64,000 nt of DNA from positions 310,001 through 374,000 of the forward strand of contig CAZSAP010000001.1 of the NCBI GenBank assembly GCA_964604705.1, read 5' to 3'. Position 1 is the first letter of the stretch; each line of letters opens with the position of its first letter. Below, in pieces: positions 25,244 to 35,500 of the stretch. The stretch comes from JAAXVQ01 sp964604705 (GTDB lineage Bacteria; Oederibacteriota; JAAXVQ01). The notes beneath the pieces were generated by a model. It was not told the DNA's origin. It did no database searches and saw nothing but the letters and a program-made list of their open reading frames with translations. The position numbers and the translations under genes are program-made.

Positions 25244-26002
25244 TTATAGACGAGTACCCGCGTGATCCTGCTGGATATAATATTCCATTGTTAATAACGC
25301 TTTATTCATCGCTTCCATACACAGATTCCGAATCAAAACTGCATTAAGTTTTTCGTTTTTAATTATAAAAACCGAGCGTTCTGACATCCCATAGATTTGG
25401 TAAAAAGCAAGCTCTTTTCCCTGCCGATTTCTAGCGCAAAGGGTTATGCCCGCGACTACTCGTGCCTTCTCTATTTGGCGATTTGAGGTTTCAGGCATTT
25501 TTACTAATTTAAATACAACATGAATAAGCATGCCCGAATCAGCATTGGATAATTTAGATAATACAGTATTGAACGCACTTTGGTCGCACAGCGCTACAGT
25601 CGCATATCCCTGCAATGGTTCAATACTTTGGTTTTCCGATCGCTTAAGTTCTAATTCGTTTTTAGCCGCATTATACCCCAATGAAGAAAAAATATAATGT
25701 TCAGGCATGATCCAGAATGGTCGCATACGATCAAAAATCCAAAATACATGTTCGCGTACACTCTCAAGCACCACTGCGCTTGGAATCACACAATCGCGCA
25801 CAACTACCAAACCCATTTCATCCACATAGTCGTTATGCAGTTCCGATAAAATCGCCTTCTCACAAGTGATCGAAATCACCGCCACGCGATGACTTTTTTT
25901 ATATTCAGGTTCATTTAACTGATGGTGAAAAGATTGTACGGAACCACATGAATTAAGGAATACGCTCAGAATCAGCAACCCCACCCATTTCCACCGCCGC
26001 AT
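25244..26002 (-). CDS. Putative lipoprotein of unknown function
   Basis: A 252-residue protein. A signal peptide ending in the lipobox LNSC makes it a lipoprotein. The mature part has strands RVAVISIT and LVVVRDCVIPSAVVL and several regularly spaced cysteines, but no known domain. A loose resemblance to small envelope-stress or secretion-accessory lipoproteins is not enough to name it. AAGGTGG precedes the ATG. It lies alone between AT-rich gaps. Confidence 0.7.
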   Translation of the reverse strand: MRRWKWVGLLILSVFLNSCGSVQSFHHQLNEPEYKKSHRVAVISITCEKAILSELHNDYVDEMGLVVVRDCVIPSAVVLESVREHVFWIFDRMRPFWIMPEHYIFSSLGYNAAKNELELKRSENQSIEPLQGYATVALCDQSAFNTVLSKLSNADSGMLIHVVFKLVKMPETSNRQIEKARVVAGITLCARNRQGKELAFYQIYGMSERSVFIIKNEKLNAVLIRNLCMEAMNKALLTMEYYIQQDHAGTRL

Positions 26003-26199
26003 ATGCTTCCCACCTTATTTTTCAATGCTAATTTAGACCTAAACTGTCTGGTTTCATTGCAAACTCATGAATTTTAAACCGTTTATTTGTGCCGTGGCTC
26101 AGAGGTATCAATAAAAGCCAAAAGTTTGTTTGAAAAAACATTTAGAATCTCGGAGAATAGTACGAGACTATGATGAATTGCATAAGTTAGGAGAAACGC

Positions 26200-26556
26200 A
26201 TGCAAAACCAACGTCAGAACGAACGCATTGACGTCGATCTCCGCGTTACTGTAAAACTTGACCTAAAAGACCTCCCTTCTTATCCTTTATTGGGTAAGTT
26301 GGAAAACCTCAGTGCGTCGGGCATGCGAATTTCGTTCCCATTCCCCGTTGAAGTACTCGATTCCAATTTGCTTAATATTACTTTGTCCTTACCCAAACCA
26401 TTCGATGCGATCTACGGGCTAGGTGAAATCCAATGGAAACGGTGGGACAAACATCTTAACCGAACTATTTGCGGGGTTAAAATGGCCGGTTTGCCTCAGG
26501 ATCAAATTAAACAAATCAACGAAATTATTGCAGAGGTTACAGCTTCTGATAATTGA
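26200..26556 (+). CDS. PilZ-domain protein
   Basis: A 118-residue single-domain protein. The motifs QRQNERIDV (RxxxR region) and LENLSASGMRISF (D/NxSxxG) are the c-di-GMP-binding signature of PilZ. The first arginine arrangement is slightly divergent, so binding is likely but not certain. PilZ proteins act as receptors that change motility, polysaccharide export or transcription. TTAGGAG precedes the ATG. No flagellar or pilus gene is adjacent. Confidence 0.82.
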   Translation: MQNQRQNERIDVDLRVTVKLDLKDLPSYPLLGKLENLSASGMRISFPFPVEVLDSNLLNITLSLPKPFDAIYGLGEIQWKRWDKHLNRTICGVKMAGLPQDQIKQINEIIAEVTASDN

Positions 26557-26747
26557 TTCCGCTCGCAAGTTACCTTCTTCTGGTTGACCTTGCCGACATT
26601 TGTACCAAATATCGTCATTTTTATTAAATGTTGTCAAACCTTAGTATCTTTCTATTTCTAAATCAAATTCTCGTTACCGGACACTTTTAGGGACCAAATT
26701 TTTGTACCTACGCATAACCAACATCAATCAAATTACGTATTATCCAT

Positions 26748-26763
26748 TGGCATCATTCTTGTT
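26748..26763 (+). promoter_or_regulatory. Possible sigma54-type promoter
   Basis: TGGCAT, 5 nt, TTGTT gives GG-N10-GT, one base from the GG-N10-GC core of sigma54 promoters. It would start transcription near 26774, about 37 nt before the gene at 26811. Only a near match, and no sigma54 activator is nearby. Confidence 0.25.
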
Positions 26764-26810
26764 ACTTGTCTTGGCGGGATTGAACAACGCTTAAAAGGAT
26801 ATTACTCATC

Positions 26811-27473
26811 ATGAGGCTCAACTATCGCCGTTTATTATCCTTTACACTATTAATCGCCATCTTATTTCCAAACAACTCCATAGGTGGTGAATCCAATCCC
26901 GCCAATAAACCTTCACTCATTCAGTGGTACCTAGGCTTCCGATTGATTCAACTACAAACCGAACCAACTTTTATTAATACGCTACTCCTTTACCCAACGC
27001 TATCAACATCACCTCAAAAAAACATGTATGGTTTTTCCGGCGGATTTTCACGCACTCTTCCAACCATAAATGCCATAGGACTTGAACTTAACTACACCCA
27101 TACGAACAACGCTATTCTAAATATGCAAACGCAGGAAATAGAACGCAGTGATCAGTTTCGCAACATCTTTAAATGGCTATTTCTAACCGATTATCCCTGT
27201 CATCCGTTTGTCTTAACAGGATTAAGATTTAAAACCCAACAGGTAAAATCAAGAGAAAAAAACGAACTAGAGACTTGGTTAAACCGACTTTGGACAGGCG
27301 GGAGTGCAACAGGATTTGGCATTTTGCTATCAAGTTCTAAAACAATATCGTTTCAAGCAAGCGTCGACTGCAATCAAGATTTTTTTACTTTTTCACCTAT
27401 ATCCGGTTACCGAATTCTCCCAAACCAAGTCAAAGAACTCACTTATGAAATCAGTATTCAATACAATCTTTAA
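26811..27473 (+). CDS. Putative outer-membrane beta-barrel protein
   Basis: A 220-residue exported protein with a signal peptide (LLSFTLLIAILF, cleavage near SIGG). The mature part alternates polar and hydrophobic residues and ends in EISIQYNL, an odd-residue hydrophobic pattern with a near-terminal Tyr and final Leu typical of barrel ends. No named family is recognised. AAAAGGAT precedes the ATG. It is the last + strand gene of the AT-rich section. Confidence 0.6.
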   Translation: MRLNYRRLLSFTLLIAILFPNNSIGGESNPANKPSLIQWYLGFRLIQLQTEPTFINTLLLYPTLSTSPQKNMYGFSGGFSRTLPTINAIGLELNYTHTNNAILNMQTQEIERSDQFRNIFKWLFLTDYPCHPFVLTGLRFKTQQVKSREKNELETWLNRLWTGGSATGFGILLSSSKTISFQASVDCNQDFFTFSPISGYRILPNQVKELTYEISIQYNL

Positions 27474-27969
27474 TTACTTGAAAAAACCACCAATTCTGCA
27501 CAACTTCTAAAATGAAGTATGCAATACGAACGTTAGAGTTGTTGCTTTTGAAAAAGCATTATATTCTTTATGCTTTCAACATTTGTCCATTTGAGGAACA
27601 TATACAAGTGATGTATTTTAATACAATCCAATTTTGACCGTTGTTCCAACAACCGAAATAGTATTAGCCACTAAAGAGAAGCACAATGCGGCTAACCGTC
27701 GGAAACAGCAAATGTATTTTCAGTGAAATGAATCAAGTAGCGTACTTAAGTTCAAGGTCGGGTGGATTACACCTGGCCCAACTTTGTATTAAGAGCAATA
27801 TGTACTAGCAAAGTCCTACTTATCGGTTGTGGTATTTGCGCCAAAAACCTTATCGACATCTTAATTGGACTATCTGTCAAAACAAAATAGATAAATGATG
27901 AATTCCAACGGACATTTCCAATACCATGTGTATAGACCAACACACTGAAATGGCAATATCGGTCTAGCT
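27474..27969. other. Non-coding stretch of about 500 bp
   Basis: No plausible reading frame, tRNA or repeat is seen. The sequence is AT-rich and without obvious structure until the hairpin at 27970. Confidence 0.6.
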
Positions 27970-28002
27970 TAGGAGCCTGAGAGACAAACTCTCAGGCTCC
28001 TA
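27970..28002 (-). terminator. Strong hairpin behind adhE
   Basis: A perfect 14-bp stem (TAGGAGCCTGAGAG and its complement) with a 5-nt loop, 6 nt beyond the adhE stop. It has no T-run, so it may act as a terminator or as an mRNA 3' stabiliser. Confidence 0.5.
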
Positions 28003-28007
28003 GTGAG

Positions 28008-30653
28008 TCAGACTAATGATTCCCCAAAACTCGCAAGATATATTTTTTTTATTTCATGAATCAAGGGATAACGAGGATTACACCCTGTGCATTGATCATC
28101 AAAGGCCGCTTCACTTAACGCATTCACTTGTGCCTCAAATTCTGTCCGAGTCACTCCCGCATCACGAATGGTCGCCGGCAAAGCCAACCGCGCCCGCAGA
28201 TCCGCCACCGCTTGGATCAACCGCTCCACTTTTTCCTTTTCCGTTTCTCCCCCGAGCAACAGGTAATCCGCAACTCGAGCGTACCGCGTCACAGCTACAG
28301 GATGTGTGTATTGTGAAAAAGCCGCTTGCTTGGTCGGGACATCGGTGGCATTGTATCGAATGACCTCTGTGATTAATATCCCATTCGCGACCCCATGCGG
28401 AATATTAAAGGCCGCACCTAATTTGTGTGCCATGGAATGACACACTCCAAGAAAGGCATTGGCAAACGCCATTCCTGCCATGGTCGCAGCGTAATGAACC
28501 TTCTCTCGGGCTTTGACATTCGCCGGTCCTTCGGCATAGGACGACGGAAGATATTTAAATAACAATCGCAATGCTTCCATGGCCAATCCGTTTGTAAATT
28601 CTGTAGCGGTTACGGCCACCAACGCTTCCAAGGCATGCGTCACTGCATCCATGCCTGAAGCCGCCGCCAAACCTTTCGGCATGGACATAACAAATTCCGG
28701 ATCCACAATGGCCACATCCGGGGTTAATTCATAATCAGCAATCGGGTATTTCATGTTTTCAGTTTCATCGGTAATGACCGCAAAAGGTGTTACTTCCGAA
28801 CCGGTTCCCGAAGTGGTTGGAATGGCCACCATCAAGGCTTTCTTCCCCAAACTCGGAAAAGTACACACACGTTTACGAATATCCATAAAGCGCGTAGCCA
28901 AATCCTTAAACTCCACCTCTGGGTATTCATACATCAACCACATGATCTTCGCGGCATCGATGGGAGATCCTCCACCCAAGGCAATCACCACATCGGGTCT
29001 ATGTGCATTCATGCGCAATAATCCTCGGCGGATGGTGGCCAAATCCGGATCCGGTTTGACGTCCGCAAAGGATTCGCATTGAATGCCCTGATCTTCCAGG
29101 AGATCGGTCACTCGTTTCAACATGCCTAATTCCGCCAACGAGTGATCTGAGATGACAAACGCACGTTTGCGACCGACCAAATCCCGAAATGCTTCAGGCA
29201 AGCAGCCGTACTTAAAATATATTTTTGGTGGGACGCGAAACCACAACATGTTCTCTCGCCGTTCAGCAACCGTCTTTATATTCAACAAGTGTCGAACCCC
29301 GACATTTTCACTTACACTGTTCCCGCCCCAACTTCCGCACCCCAAGGTCAAGGAAGGTTCCAGTCTGAAATTATACAAATCGCCGATGGCGCCATGTGAG
29401 CTGGGCATGTTAAGCAAGACGCGCCCAGTTTGCAAACGTGCGCCGAACTGTTCCACGCGCTTTTGATTTTGCGGATGGGTATAAAGCACGGACGTATGCC
29501 CCATCCCTCCGAACTCAACTAAGGCCACGGCTTTTTCGACCGCCGCCGAGAAATCCGTCACACGGTACATGGCTAATAAGGGTGATAATTTTTCATAGCT
29601 GTATGGCTCATCCAAACCAACTTTATCAACTTCAGCGACAAAAACCTTCGCATCCGTCGGGGCTTCGAACCCTGCCAGTCGCGCGATTATTTGGACCGGC
29701 TGCCCAACAATCGCAGAATTCAATTTCCCCTCAACGATCAAAACCCGACTTAATTTGGCTTTCTGAACCGTATTAAGAATATACGCACCACGGCGTGTCA
29801 ATTCTTCACGAACTTTTTGGTATACTGCATCTACAACCACAATGGATTGTTCAGATGCACAAATCATTCCATGATCAAACGTCTTGCTTAACAATACCGA
29901 GCTAACCGCCATCTCAATATCTGCGGTTTCATCAATAACCGCCGGTGTGTTTCCCGCCCCAACACCCAATGCCGGTTTCCCAGAAGAATATGCAGCGCGC
30001 ACCATGCCTGGGCCACCCGTGGCAAGAATTAGGTTAATATCCTTGTGTTGCATCAATGCATTGCTCAACTCAACTGTCGGTTCGGCAATCCAGCCAATAA
30101 TCCCTGCCGGGGCACCGGCTGCCACAGCGGCATCCAAAACACAACGCGCGGCCAACACCGAACTTCGTTTGGCCCGAGGATGGGGTGCAAAAATAATAGC
30201 GTTTCTGGTTTTCAAGGCTAATAACGCTTTAAAAATAGTGGTCGATGTAGGATTGGTGGTTGGAATAACGCCGGCCAAAAGTCCAATCGGCTCGGCAATC
30301 TGTGACATTCCGCCCGCGGGGTCACGCTCAATGATACCGCAGGTTTTCGTATGTCGGTATTGATTGTAAATGTATTCGGCCGCAAAGTGATTTTTGATAA
30401 CTTTGTCTTCTAGGATTCCCATTCCTGTCTCTTCCACTGCGGCCCGTGCCAAACGTACCCGAGCTTGGTTGGCCGCCATGGCCGCACGATAAAAAATTTC
30501 ATCGACTTGCTTCTGAGAGAACGTGGCATAATGTTTTTGGGCATTCTTAGCAATCCGAATAGTATCTTCCAGCGTTTCTACATTGGCAGGACTTGTCTCC
30601 GTTACGTTTTTGGTTTGCATCAGGGAAAGGTTTCGATCAATTGTGGTTTTCAT
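28008..30653 (-). CDS. adhE: Bifunctional aldehyde/alcohol dehydrogenase AdhE
   Basis: An 881-residue fusion that reduces acetyl-CoA to acetaldehyde and then ethanol. The N-terminal aldehyde dehydrogenase half (about 1-440) has the nucleophile in DHGMICASEQS. The C-terminal iron-dependent alcohol dehydrogenase half has GGGSPIDAAK for NAD, the metal ligands in DAVTHALEA and GVCHSMAHKLG, and HGVANG. Length is normal for AdhE. The start at 30653 follows GAAAGGA; the frame is open 9 codons upstream. It is transcribed alone from a consensus promoter, with a palindromic operator and a structured leader of about 310 nt. Ethanol formation fits a fermentative life style. Confidence 0.96.
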   Translation of the reverse strand: MKTTIDRNLSLMQTKNVTETSPANVETLEDTIRIAKNAQKHYATFSQKQVDEIFYRAAMAANQARVRLARAAVEETGMGILEDKVIKNHFAAEYIYNQYRHTKTCGIIERDPAGGMSQIAEPIGLLAGVIPTTNPTSTTIFKALLALKTRNAIIFAPHPRAKRSSVLAARCVLDAAVAAGAPAGIIGWIAEPTVELSNALMQHKDINLILATGGPGMVRAAYSSGKPALGVGAGNTPAVIDETADIEMAVSSVLLSKTFDHGMICASEQSIVVVDAVYQKVREELTRRGAYILNTVQKAKLSRVLIVEGKLNSAIVGQPVQIIARLAGFEAPTDAKVFVAEVDKVGLDEPYSYEKLSPLLAMYRVTDFSAAVEKAVALVEFGGMGHTSVLYTHPQNQKRVEQFGARLQTGRVLLNMPSSHGAIGDLYNFRLEPSLTLGCGSWGGNSVSENVGVRHLLNIKTVAERRENMLWFRVPPKIYFKYGCLPEAFRDLVGRKRAFVISDHSLAELGMLKRVTDLLEDQGIQCESFADVKPDPDLATIRRGLLRMNAHRPDVVIALGGGSPIDAAKIMWLMYEYPEVEFKDLATRFMDIRKRVCTFPSLGKKALMVAIPTTSGTGSEVTPFAVITDETENMKYPIADYELTPDVAIVDPEFVMSMPKGLAAASGMDAVTHALEALVAVTATEFTNGLAMEALRLLFKYLPSSYAEGPANVKAREKVHYAATMAGMAFANAFLGVCHSMAHKLGAAFNIPHGVANGILITEVIRYNATDVPTKQAAFSQYTHPVAVTRYARVADYLLLGGETEKEKVERLIQAVADLRARLALPATIRDAGVTRTEFEAQVNALSEAAFDDQCTGCNPRYPLIHEIKKIYLASFGESLV

Positions 30654-30674
30654 GGTTGCGTTCCTTTCGCAACA

Positions 30675-30747
30675 GCCCAAATTGGGCCGTGAAGCTTTCG
30701 GAAAGGTCTTTTCCGAAAGGAAGACCCTTGACTGACTTAGCAGTCAA
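30675..30747 (-). promoter_or_regulatory. Structured adhE leader with competing hairpins
   Basis: Within about 75 nt before the gene are four inverted repeats: 30675-30687 (6-bp arms), 30695-30719 (10-bp arms, perfect), 30705-30726 (6-bp arms plus inner pairs) and 30728-30747 (7-bp arms). The second and third share bases and cannot form together, a layout typical of attenuators or riboswitch expression platforms. I do not recognise a known riboswitch class. Confidence 0.5.
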
Positions 30748-30931
30748 ACGGGAAAGATGTCGACCGACTCTTCAGAGAGATGCTGGTGACCATTCTCCTC
30801 GTACTTAAAATCAGTCAACATCATCCACAAGGATTTTTACATGCATCCTTGCGAGTTAACACTCCGCACCAGATCCGATGTATGGCACAAACACCTCCTC
30901 GCGTACAAAACGCAGACTTCAATCGATCTTT

Positions 30932-30959
30932 TTATATCGATAAAACTTTATCGATATAA
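30932..30959. promoter_or_regulatory. 13-bp perfect palindrome at the adhE transcription start
   Basis: TTATATCGATAAA and its exact complement flank AC. The site covers about +3 to +30 of the predicted adhE transcript, a classic repressor position. A third, imperfect half-site (TTTATCAGTATATA) follows at 30961. It does not match the Rex or FNR consensus I know. Confidence 0.65.
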
Positions 30960-30968
30960 CTTTATCAG

Positions 30969-30997
30969 TATATACCTCAGGAATCTCCCCGTGTCAA
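30969..30997 (-). promoter_or_regulatory. Consensus promoter of adhE
   Basis: On the minus strand TTGACA (30992-30997) is followed after 17 nt by TATATA (30969-30974); TATACT is available two bases on. The predicted start is near 30962. Confidence 0.75.
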
Positions 30998-31045
30998 GCA
31001 GCAACTTTATTCTGATTTAAAAAATTATTTCATTCGATGTTAGAG

Positions 31046-31085
31046 AAAAAAAAGACGCGAGCTGGTTTCCCACCTCGCGTCTTTT
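31046..31085 (-). terminator. Rho-independent terminator behind gltD
   Basis: A perfect 12-bp stem (AAAAGACGCGAG with CTCGCGTCTTTT) 17 nt past the gltD stop; on the minus strand it ends in a long T-run. It could work in both directions. Confidence 0.85.
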
Positions 31086-31102
31086 CGACAATACGTTTCC
31101 GA

Positions 31103-32518
31103 TTACTTGTTTTTCAGATACTCATTTACATTTTCAGCAGCCTTACGCCCGCGGTAAATCGCACGCACCACCAACGAGGCCCCCATTTCCGCATCCCCAG
31201 CGGCAAACACACCGGGTGTGGAGGTCATAAAATTTCCGTCAACAACAATGTTTCCTCGTTGATCCAACTTCAAATTCAAATCCTTAACCAGCGGACCATG
31301 TTCCACATGCACAAACCCCATGGCCAAGAAAACCAAATCGGCTTTCAATTCAAATTCCGAGTTTTCAATTTCCTTACAGCTGTTTCCAGCCGACCAATCG
31401 AGTTTATTGACCTTCACAGCCTTAACTGTGCCGTTTTCACCGATAAATTGTTTGGTCCCAATGCTCCACATCCGTTCACATCCTTCATCGTGCGAGGACG
31501 ATGTGCGCATGATAACCGGCCAGGTAGGCCAGGGGTTATTCTGTGCCCGTTCTGCCGGGGGCGCGCACAACAACTCAATCTGTGTGACGGAGGCGGCGCC
31601 ATGGCGTCGGGACGTACCAATGCAGTCCGCTCCGGTATCTCCGCCGCCGATAACCACTACGTGTTTGCCTTTAGCATTGATCTCAGTGGCTCCCGCAATC
31701 TTATCACCGGCCACTTGTTTGTTTTGTTGCCCAAGCAATTCCAGGGCAAAATGAATGCCTTTTAAATCACGCCCGGGAACCTTTAGATCACGTGCTTCTC
31801 CGGCTCCGGCAGTAATGACCACGGCATCAAATTTTTTCTGTAAATCCGCTGCTTTAATATCAACTCCGACATTCACGCCGGTCTCAAACGTAACCCCTTC
31901 GGCTTTCATCTGCGCCATGCGTCGGTCCAGAATGGATTTTTCCAGCTTAAAATCAGGAATCCCATAACGTAACAATCCGCCAATACGATCACTCTTTTCA
32001 TACAGCACTACATCATGGCCGGCACGGGCCAATTGTTGGGCCGCAGCTAACCCTGCCGGACCCGAACCCACCACCGCTACTTTTTTTCCGGTTTTCTTGG
32101 AAGGAACCTGGGGCTTAATCCAGCCTTCGGCCCAACCGCGTTCGACAATTTGCAACTCAATGTGCTTAATGGTAACCGGCTTCTGGTTGATAGAGAGCGT
32201 ACAAGAGGCTTCGCAGGGAGCCGGGCAAATGCGCCCCGTCACTTCCGGAAGGTTGTTGGTACTTTCCAGGAGACGTAAGGCACGTTGCCATTGTTGTCGG
32301 TATACCATATCATTCCAATCCGGAATTAAGTTCTTAACCGGACACCCAAAGTTATGGCACGAGGGAATACCGCAATCCATACAACGCGCCGACTGCGTCT
32401 CCAATTCGGTTTGGGTTAGGGGTTTCTCAATTTCTTTATAATCGCGGATGCGCTCGTCAACCGATCGCTTGGTTGGATCCTGCCGCGAGAACTCTAAAAA
32501 ACCTGTGGGTTTTGCCAT
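31103..32518 (-). CDS. gltD: Glutamate synthase (NADPH) small subunit
   Basis: A 471-residue flavoprotein that feeds electrons from NAD(P)H to GltB. The N-terminal cysteine motifs (CMDCGIPSC, CPAPCEASC) bind iron-sulfur clusters, the FAD site is GSGPAGLAAAQ, and the pyridine-nucleotide site is GGGDTGADC. Length matches the family. GGAGGC precedes the ATG. It follows gltB by 59 nt, the gap holding a GTAGGGGC-type palindrome. Confidence 0.96.
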   Translation of the reverse strand: MAKPTGFLEFSRQDPTKRSVDERIRDYKEIEKPLTQTELETQSARCMDCGIPSCHNFGCPVKNLIPDWNDMVYRQQWQRALRLLESTNNLPEVTGRICPAPCEASCTLSINQKPVTIKHIELQIVERGWAEGWIKPQVPSKKTGKKVAVVGSGPAGLAAAQQLARAGHDVVLYEKSDRIGGLLRYGIPDFKLEKSILDRRMAQMKAEGVTFETGVNVGVDIKAADLQKKFDAVVITAGAGEARDLKVPGRDLKGIHFALELLGQQNKQVAGDKIAGATEINAKGKHVVVIGGGDTGADCIGTSRRHGAASVTQIELLCAPPAERAQNNPWPTWPVIMRTSSSHDEGCERMWSIGTKQFIGENGTVKAVKVNKLDWSAGNSCKEIENSEFELKADLVFLAMGFVHVEHGPLVKDLNLKLDQRGNIVVDGNFMTSTPGVFAAGDAEMGASLVVRAIYRGRKAAENVNEYLKNK

Positions 32519-32550
32519 AAAAAAGCCTCCAAAAAATCAATTCATTGCGT

Positions 32551-32576
32551 AGGGGCGTATTGCATACGCCCCAGCG
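32551..32576. repeat. GTAGGGGC palindromic repeat, copy 1
   Basis: GGGGCGTAT and ATACGCCCC form a 9-bp stem with a 3-nt loop between gltB and gltD. It belongs to the same family as copies at 37229, 53074 and 63209, though the outer right arm has diverged. Confidence 0.75.
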
Positions 32577-32577
32577 A

Positions 32578-35500
32578 TTATTTTTTTCCTTCGGAATATA
32601 CTTCCTCGGTCGCCGATACTGTTTCCGTATCCGCAAACTCGCCGATCTTCATGCGTTCCAAAACTTTTTTATAATCAATGGGCATTACCTTGACAAAGAA
32701 AGGCAAGGATGTTTCCCAGTTGTCCAAAATCCTTTTCGCGCGCATACTGCCAGTGTATTGAACATGTTTTTCCAAGAGCGACCGCAAACGTTTCTTATCA
32801 AATTCTTTGGTAACACTCTCCAAATCCACCATGTCCAGATTGCAGCGGGTGTCAAAGAGTTCATTTTCATCGTATACATACGCTACGCCACCGCTCATGC
32901 CGGCGGCGAAATTCACCCCTGTGGGGCCAATGACGGCCACACAACCGCCAGTCATGTATTCGCAGCCATGGTCACCCAAACCTTCAACCACGGCATTGGC
33001 CCCGCTGTTACGTACGCAGAAACGCTCCCCAGCCAACCCGCGGAGATATACTTCCCCGCCTGTCGCACCATATAGAATAACGTTTCCAGCAATAATGCTC
33101 TCTTCTGGGATAAAGGTCGCCTTGGCCGGAGGCACGACCACTATGCGACCGCCCGACATACCTTTGCCAACGTAATCGTTGACATCGCCTTCCACATTAA
33201 AGACCACGCCAGGGGCCAAGAATGCGCCAAAACTTTGTCCGGCTGACCCCGTAAAGTTAAATTCAATGGTCCCATCCGGCAAACCGTTCGGTCCGTATTT
33301 TTTAACCAGCTCACCGGAGAGCATGGCGCCGGCAGTACGGTGTATGTTCTTGATGGGCATATTGATTTTTACGGTTTTGCCTTGCTCGAACGCCGGTTTG
33401 GCAGCCTTGATCAGTTCCTGATCGAAAGCCTTCTCCATGGCATGATCTTGTGTACGTATGCAATAACGTACATCCGACTTCACATGCAGCAAGAGGTCTG
33501 AGAAATCCAACCCCTTGGCTTTATAATGATCCAAGGCGGGGGCGAACTCCAGCATATCGGTACGTCCCACCATGTCGTCGACGGTCTTAAACCCAAGCTG
33601 CGCCATGTACTCACGCATTTCTTGCGCAATAAAACGCAGGAAGTTAACCACGTACTCCGGCTTTCCGGTATAGCGTCCGCGCAGGGTTTTATCCTGTGTG
33701 GCCACACCTACGGGGCAGTTGTTCAGGTGACACTTGCGCATCATCACGCAGCCCAACGCCACCAGGGCCGTGGTGCCGAACCCGTATTCTTCAGCGCCCA
33801 TGAGCGCGGCAATGGCCAAGTCGCGACCGGTCTTCAACTGACCGTCCGTTTGAACGCGAATGCGATCGCGCAAATGATTTTTCACCAAGGCCTGCTGAGT
33901 TTCAGCCAGTCCGAGCTCCCAGGGCAAGCCGCAATGCTTGATGGACGTCAGCGGCGATGCACCCGTGCCTCCGTCGTAGCCCGAGATCAAGACCATGTCG
34001 GCTTTGGCCTTGGCCACACCGGCGGCAATGGTGCCTACGCCCACTTCGGAGACCAACTTGACCGAAACACGCGCGGCCGGATTAACCACCTTAAGGTCGT
34101 AGATCAACTGTGCCAAATCTTCAATCGAATAAATGTCATGGTGCGGCGGCGGCGAGATCAAGGTTACACCCGGCGTGGTGTGACGCACGCTGGCAATTTC
34201 CTCGCTCACTTTATGACCCGGCAACTGCCCGCCTTCGCCCGGTTTGGCACCCTGTGCCATTTTAATTTGCAATTCATCGGCATTGACCAAATACTCAGTG
34301 GTTACACCAAAACGCCCAGACGCGACCTGTTTGGTGGACGAGCGCTTGGAATCGCCATTGGGAAGCGGCTTGAAACGCGCCGGATCTTCACCGCCCTCAC
34401 CCGAGTTGCTACGTCCTCCCACGCGATTCAGGGCGATGGCAATATCTTCGTGGGCTTCACGGGAAATGGAACCAAACGACATGGCTGCGGAGACAAAACG
34501 CTTCGTGATGGCATCCACAGGTTCAACCTCATCAATCGATATCGGCTTGCCCGGCTTGAACTTAATTAAGCTGCGCAAGGTGGCGTGTTCGGCCGATTGA
34601 TCGTCGATAAGCTTGGAATAATCCTTGAAGCTCTTGTAGTCGGCGTTGCGTACGCCAGTCTGGAATTTATAAATCGAGTCCGAGGTCCAGAGGTGCTTTT
34701 CCCCGCCCTCGCGCAGGTGATACACACCACCGGCATCCAAAATTTCCGCAGGCGCCCCCATATCCGGAAAACCGCGGAAATGACGGGCCAGGGTCTCCTT
34801 GGCCAACTCCTCCAAGCCAATGCCTTGAACGCGCGAGGCTGTGCGGGCAAAATACTTGTCAATCAAAGCCGAATTCAAACCCACGGCTTCAAAAATCTGA
34901 GAACCGAAGAAGCTGCGAACCGTTGAAATACCCATACGCGAGAAGGTCTTGAGCAAGCCTTTCTTCACGGCTGTGACGTACGCATCCATTGCGTCTTCCG
35001 GGGTGGTTTTCTTTTCCAACAAGTTATTCACGGCCATATCCCGTACTGTGGCAAACGCCAAATACGGACAAACCGCGTTAGCCCCGTAGCCGATCAGGAG
35101 CGCAAAATGCATTACCTCGCGCACTTCCGCAGAGTTTACGATAATCGAAGCCAAGGTGCGCTTGCCCTTGCGGATCAAGTGATGGTGCAGACCGGAAGCG
35201 GCCAAGAGCGATGGTATGGCGGCTTGTTCGCGTGAAGCTTTGCGGTCGGTGATCACCAACAAACTGATCCCTTCATCCACCGCTTTCTCGGCATCGGTGA
35301 ATAATTTTTCCAGTGCTTGTTCCAGCGCCTTTCCACCACCGGTAACCGGAAAGAGCATATCCAGTTCACGGGAACGGATATCCGGATTCTTCGAAGTCGT
35401 GATGCGTTCCAGATCCTGCGGCGTCAAGATGGGGTGCTTCAGCTTGAGCTGTTTGCAATGCTGAGGGGTTTCTTCCAACACATTTTTTTGCCTTCCCACA

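Noticed and set aside
31037..31765. 242-codon + strand frame opposite gltD
   Set aside because: Begins in the terminator and runs antisense to gltD; no domain support.
33526..34569. 347-codon open frame opposite gltB
   Set aside because: Shadow frame without start signals or recognisable domains.
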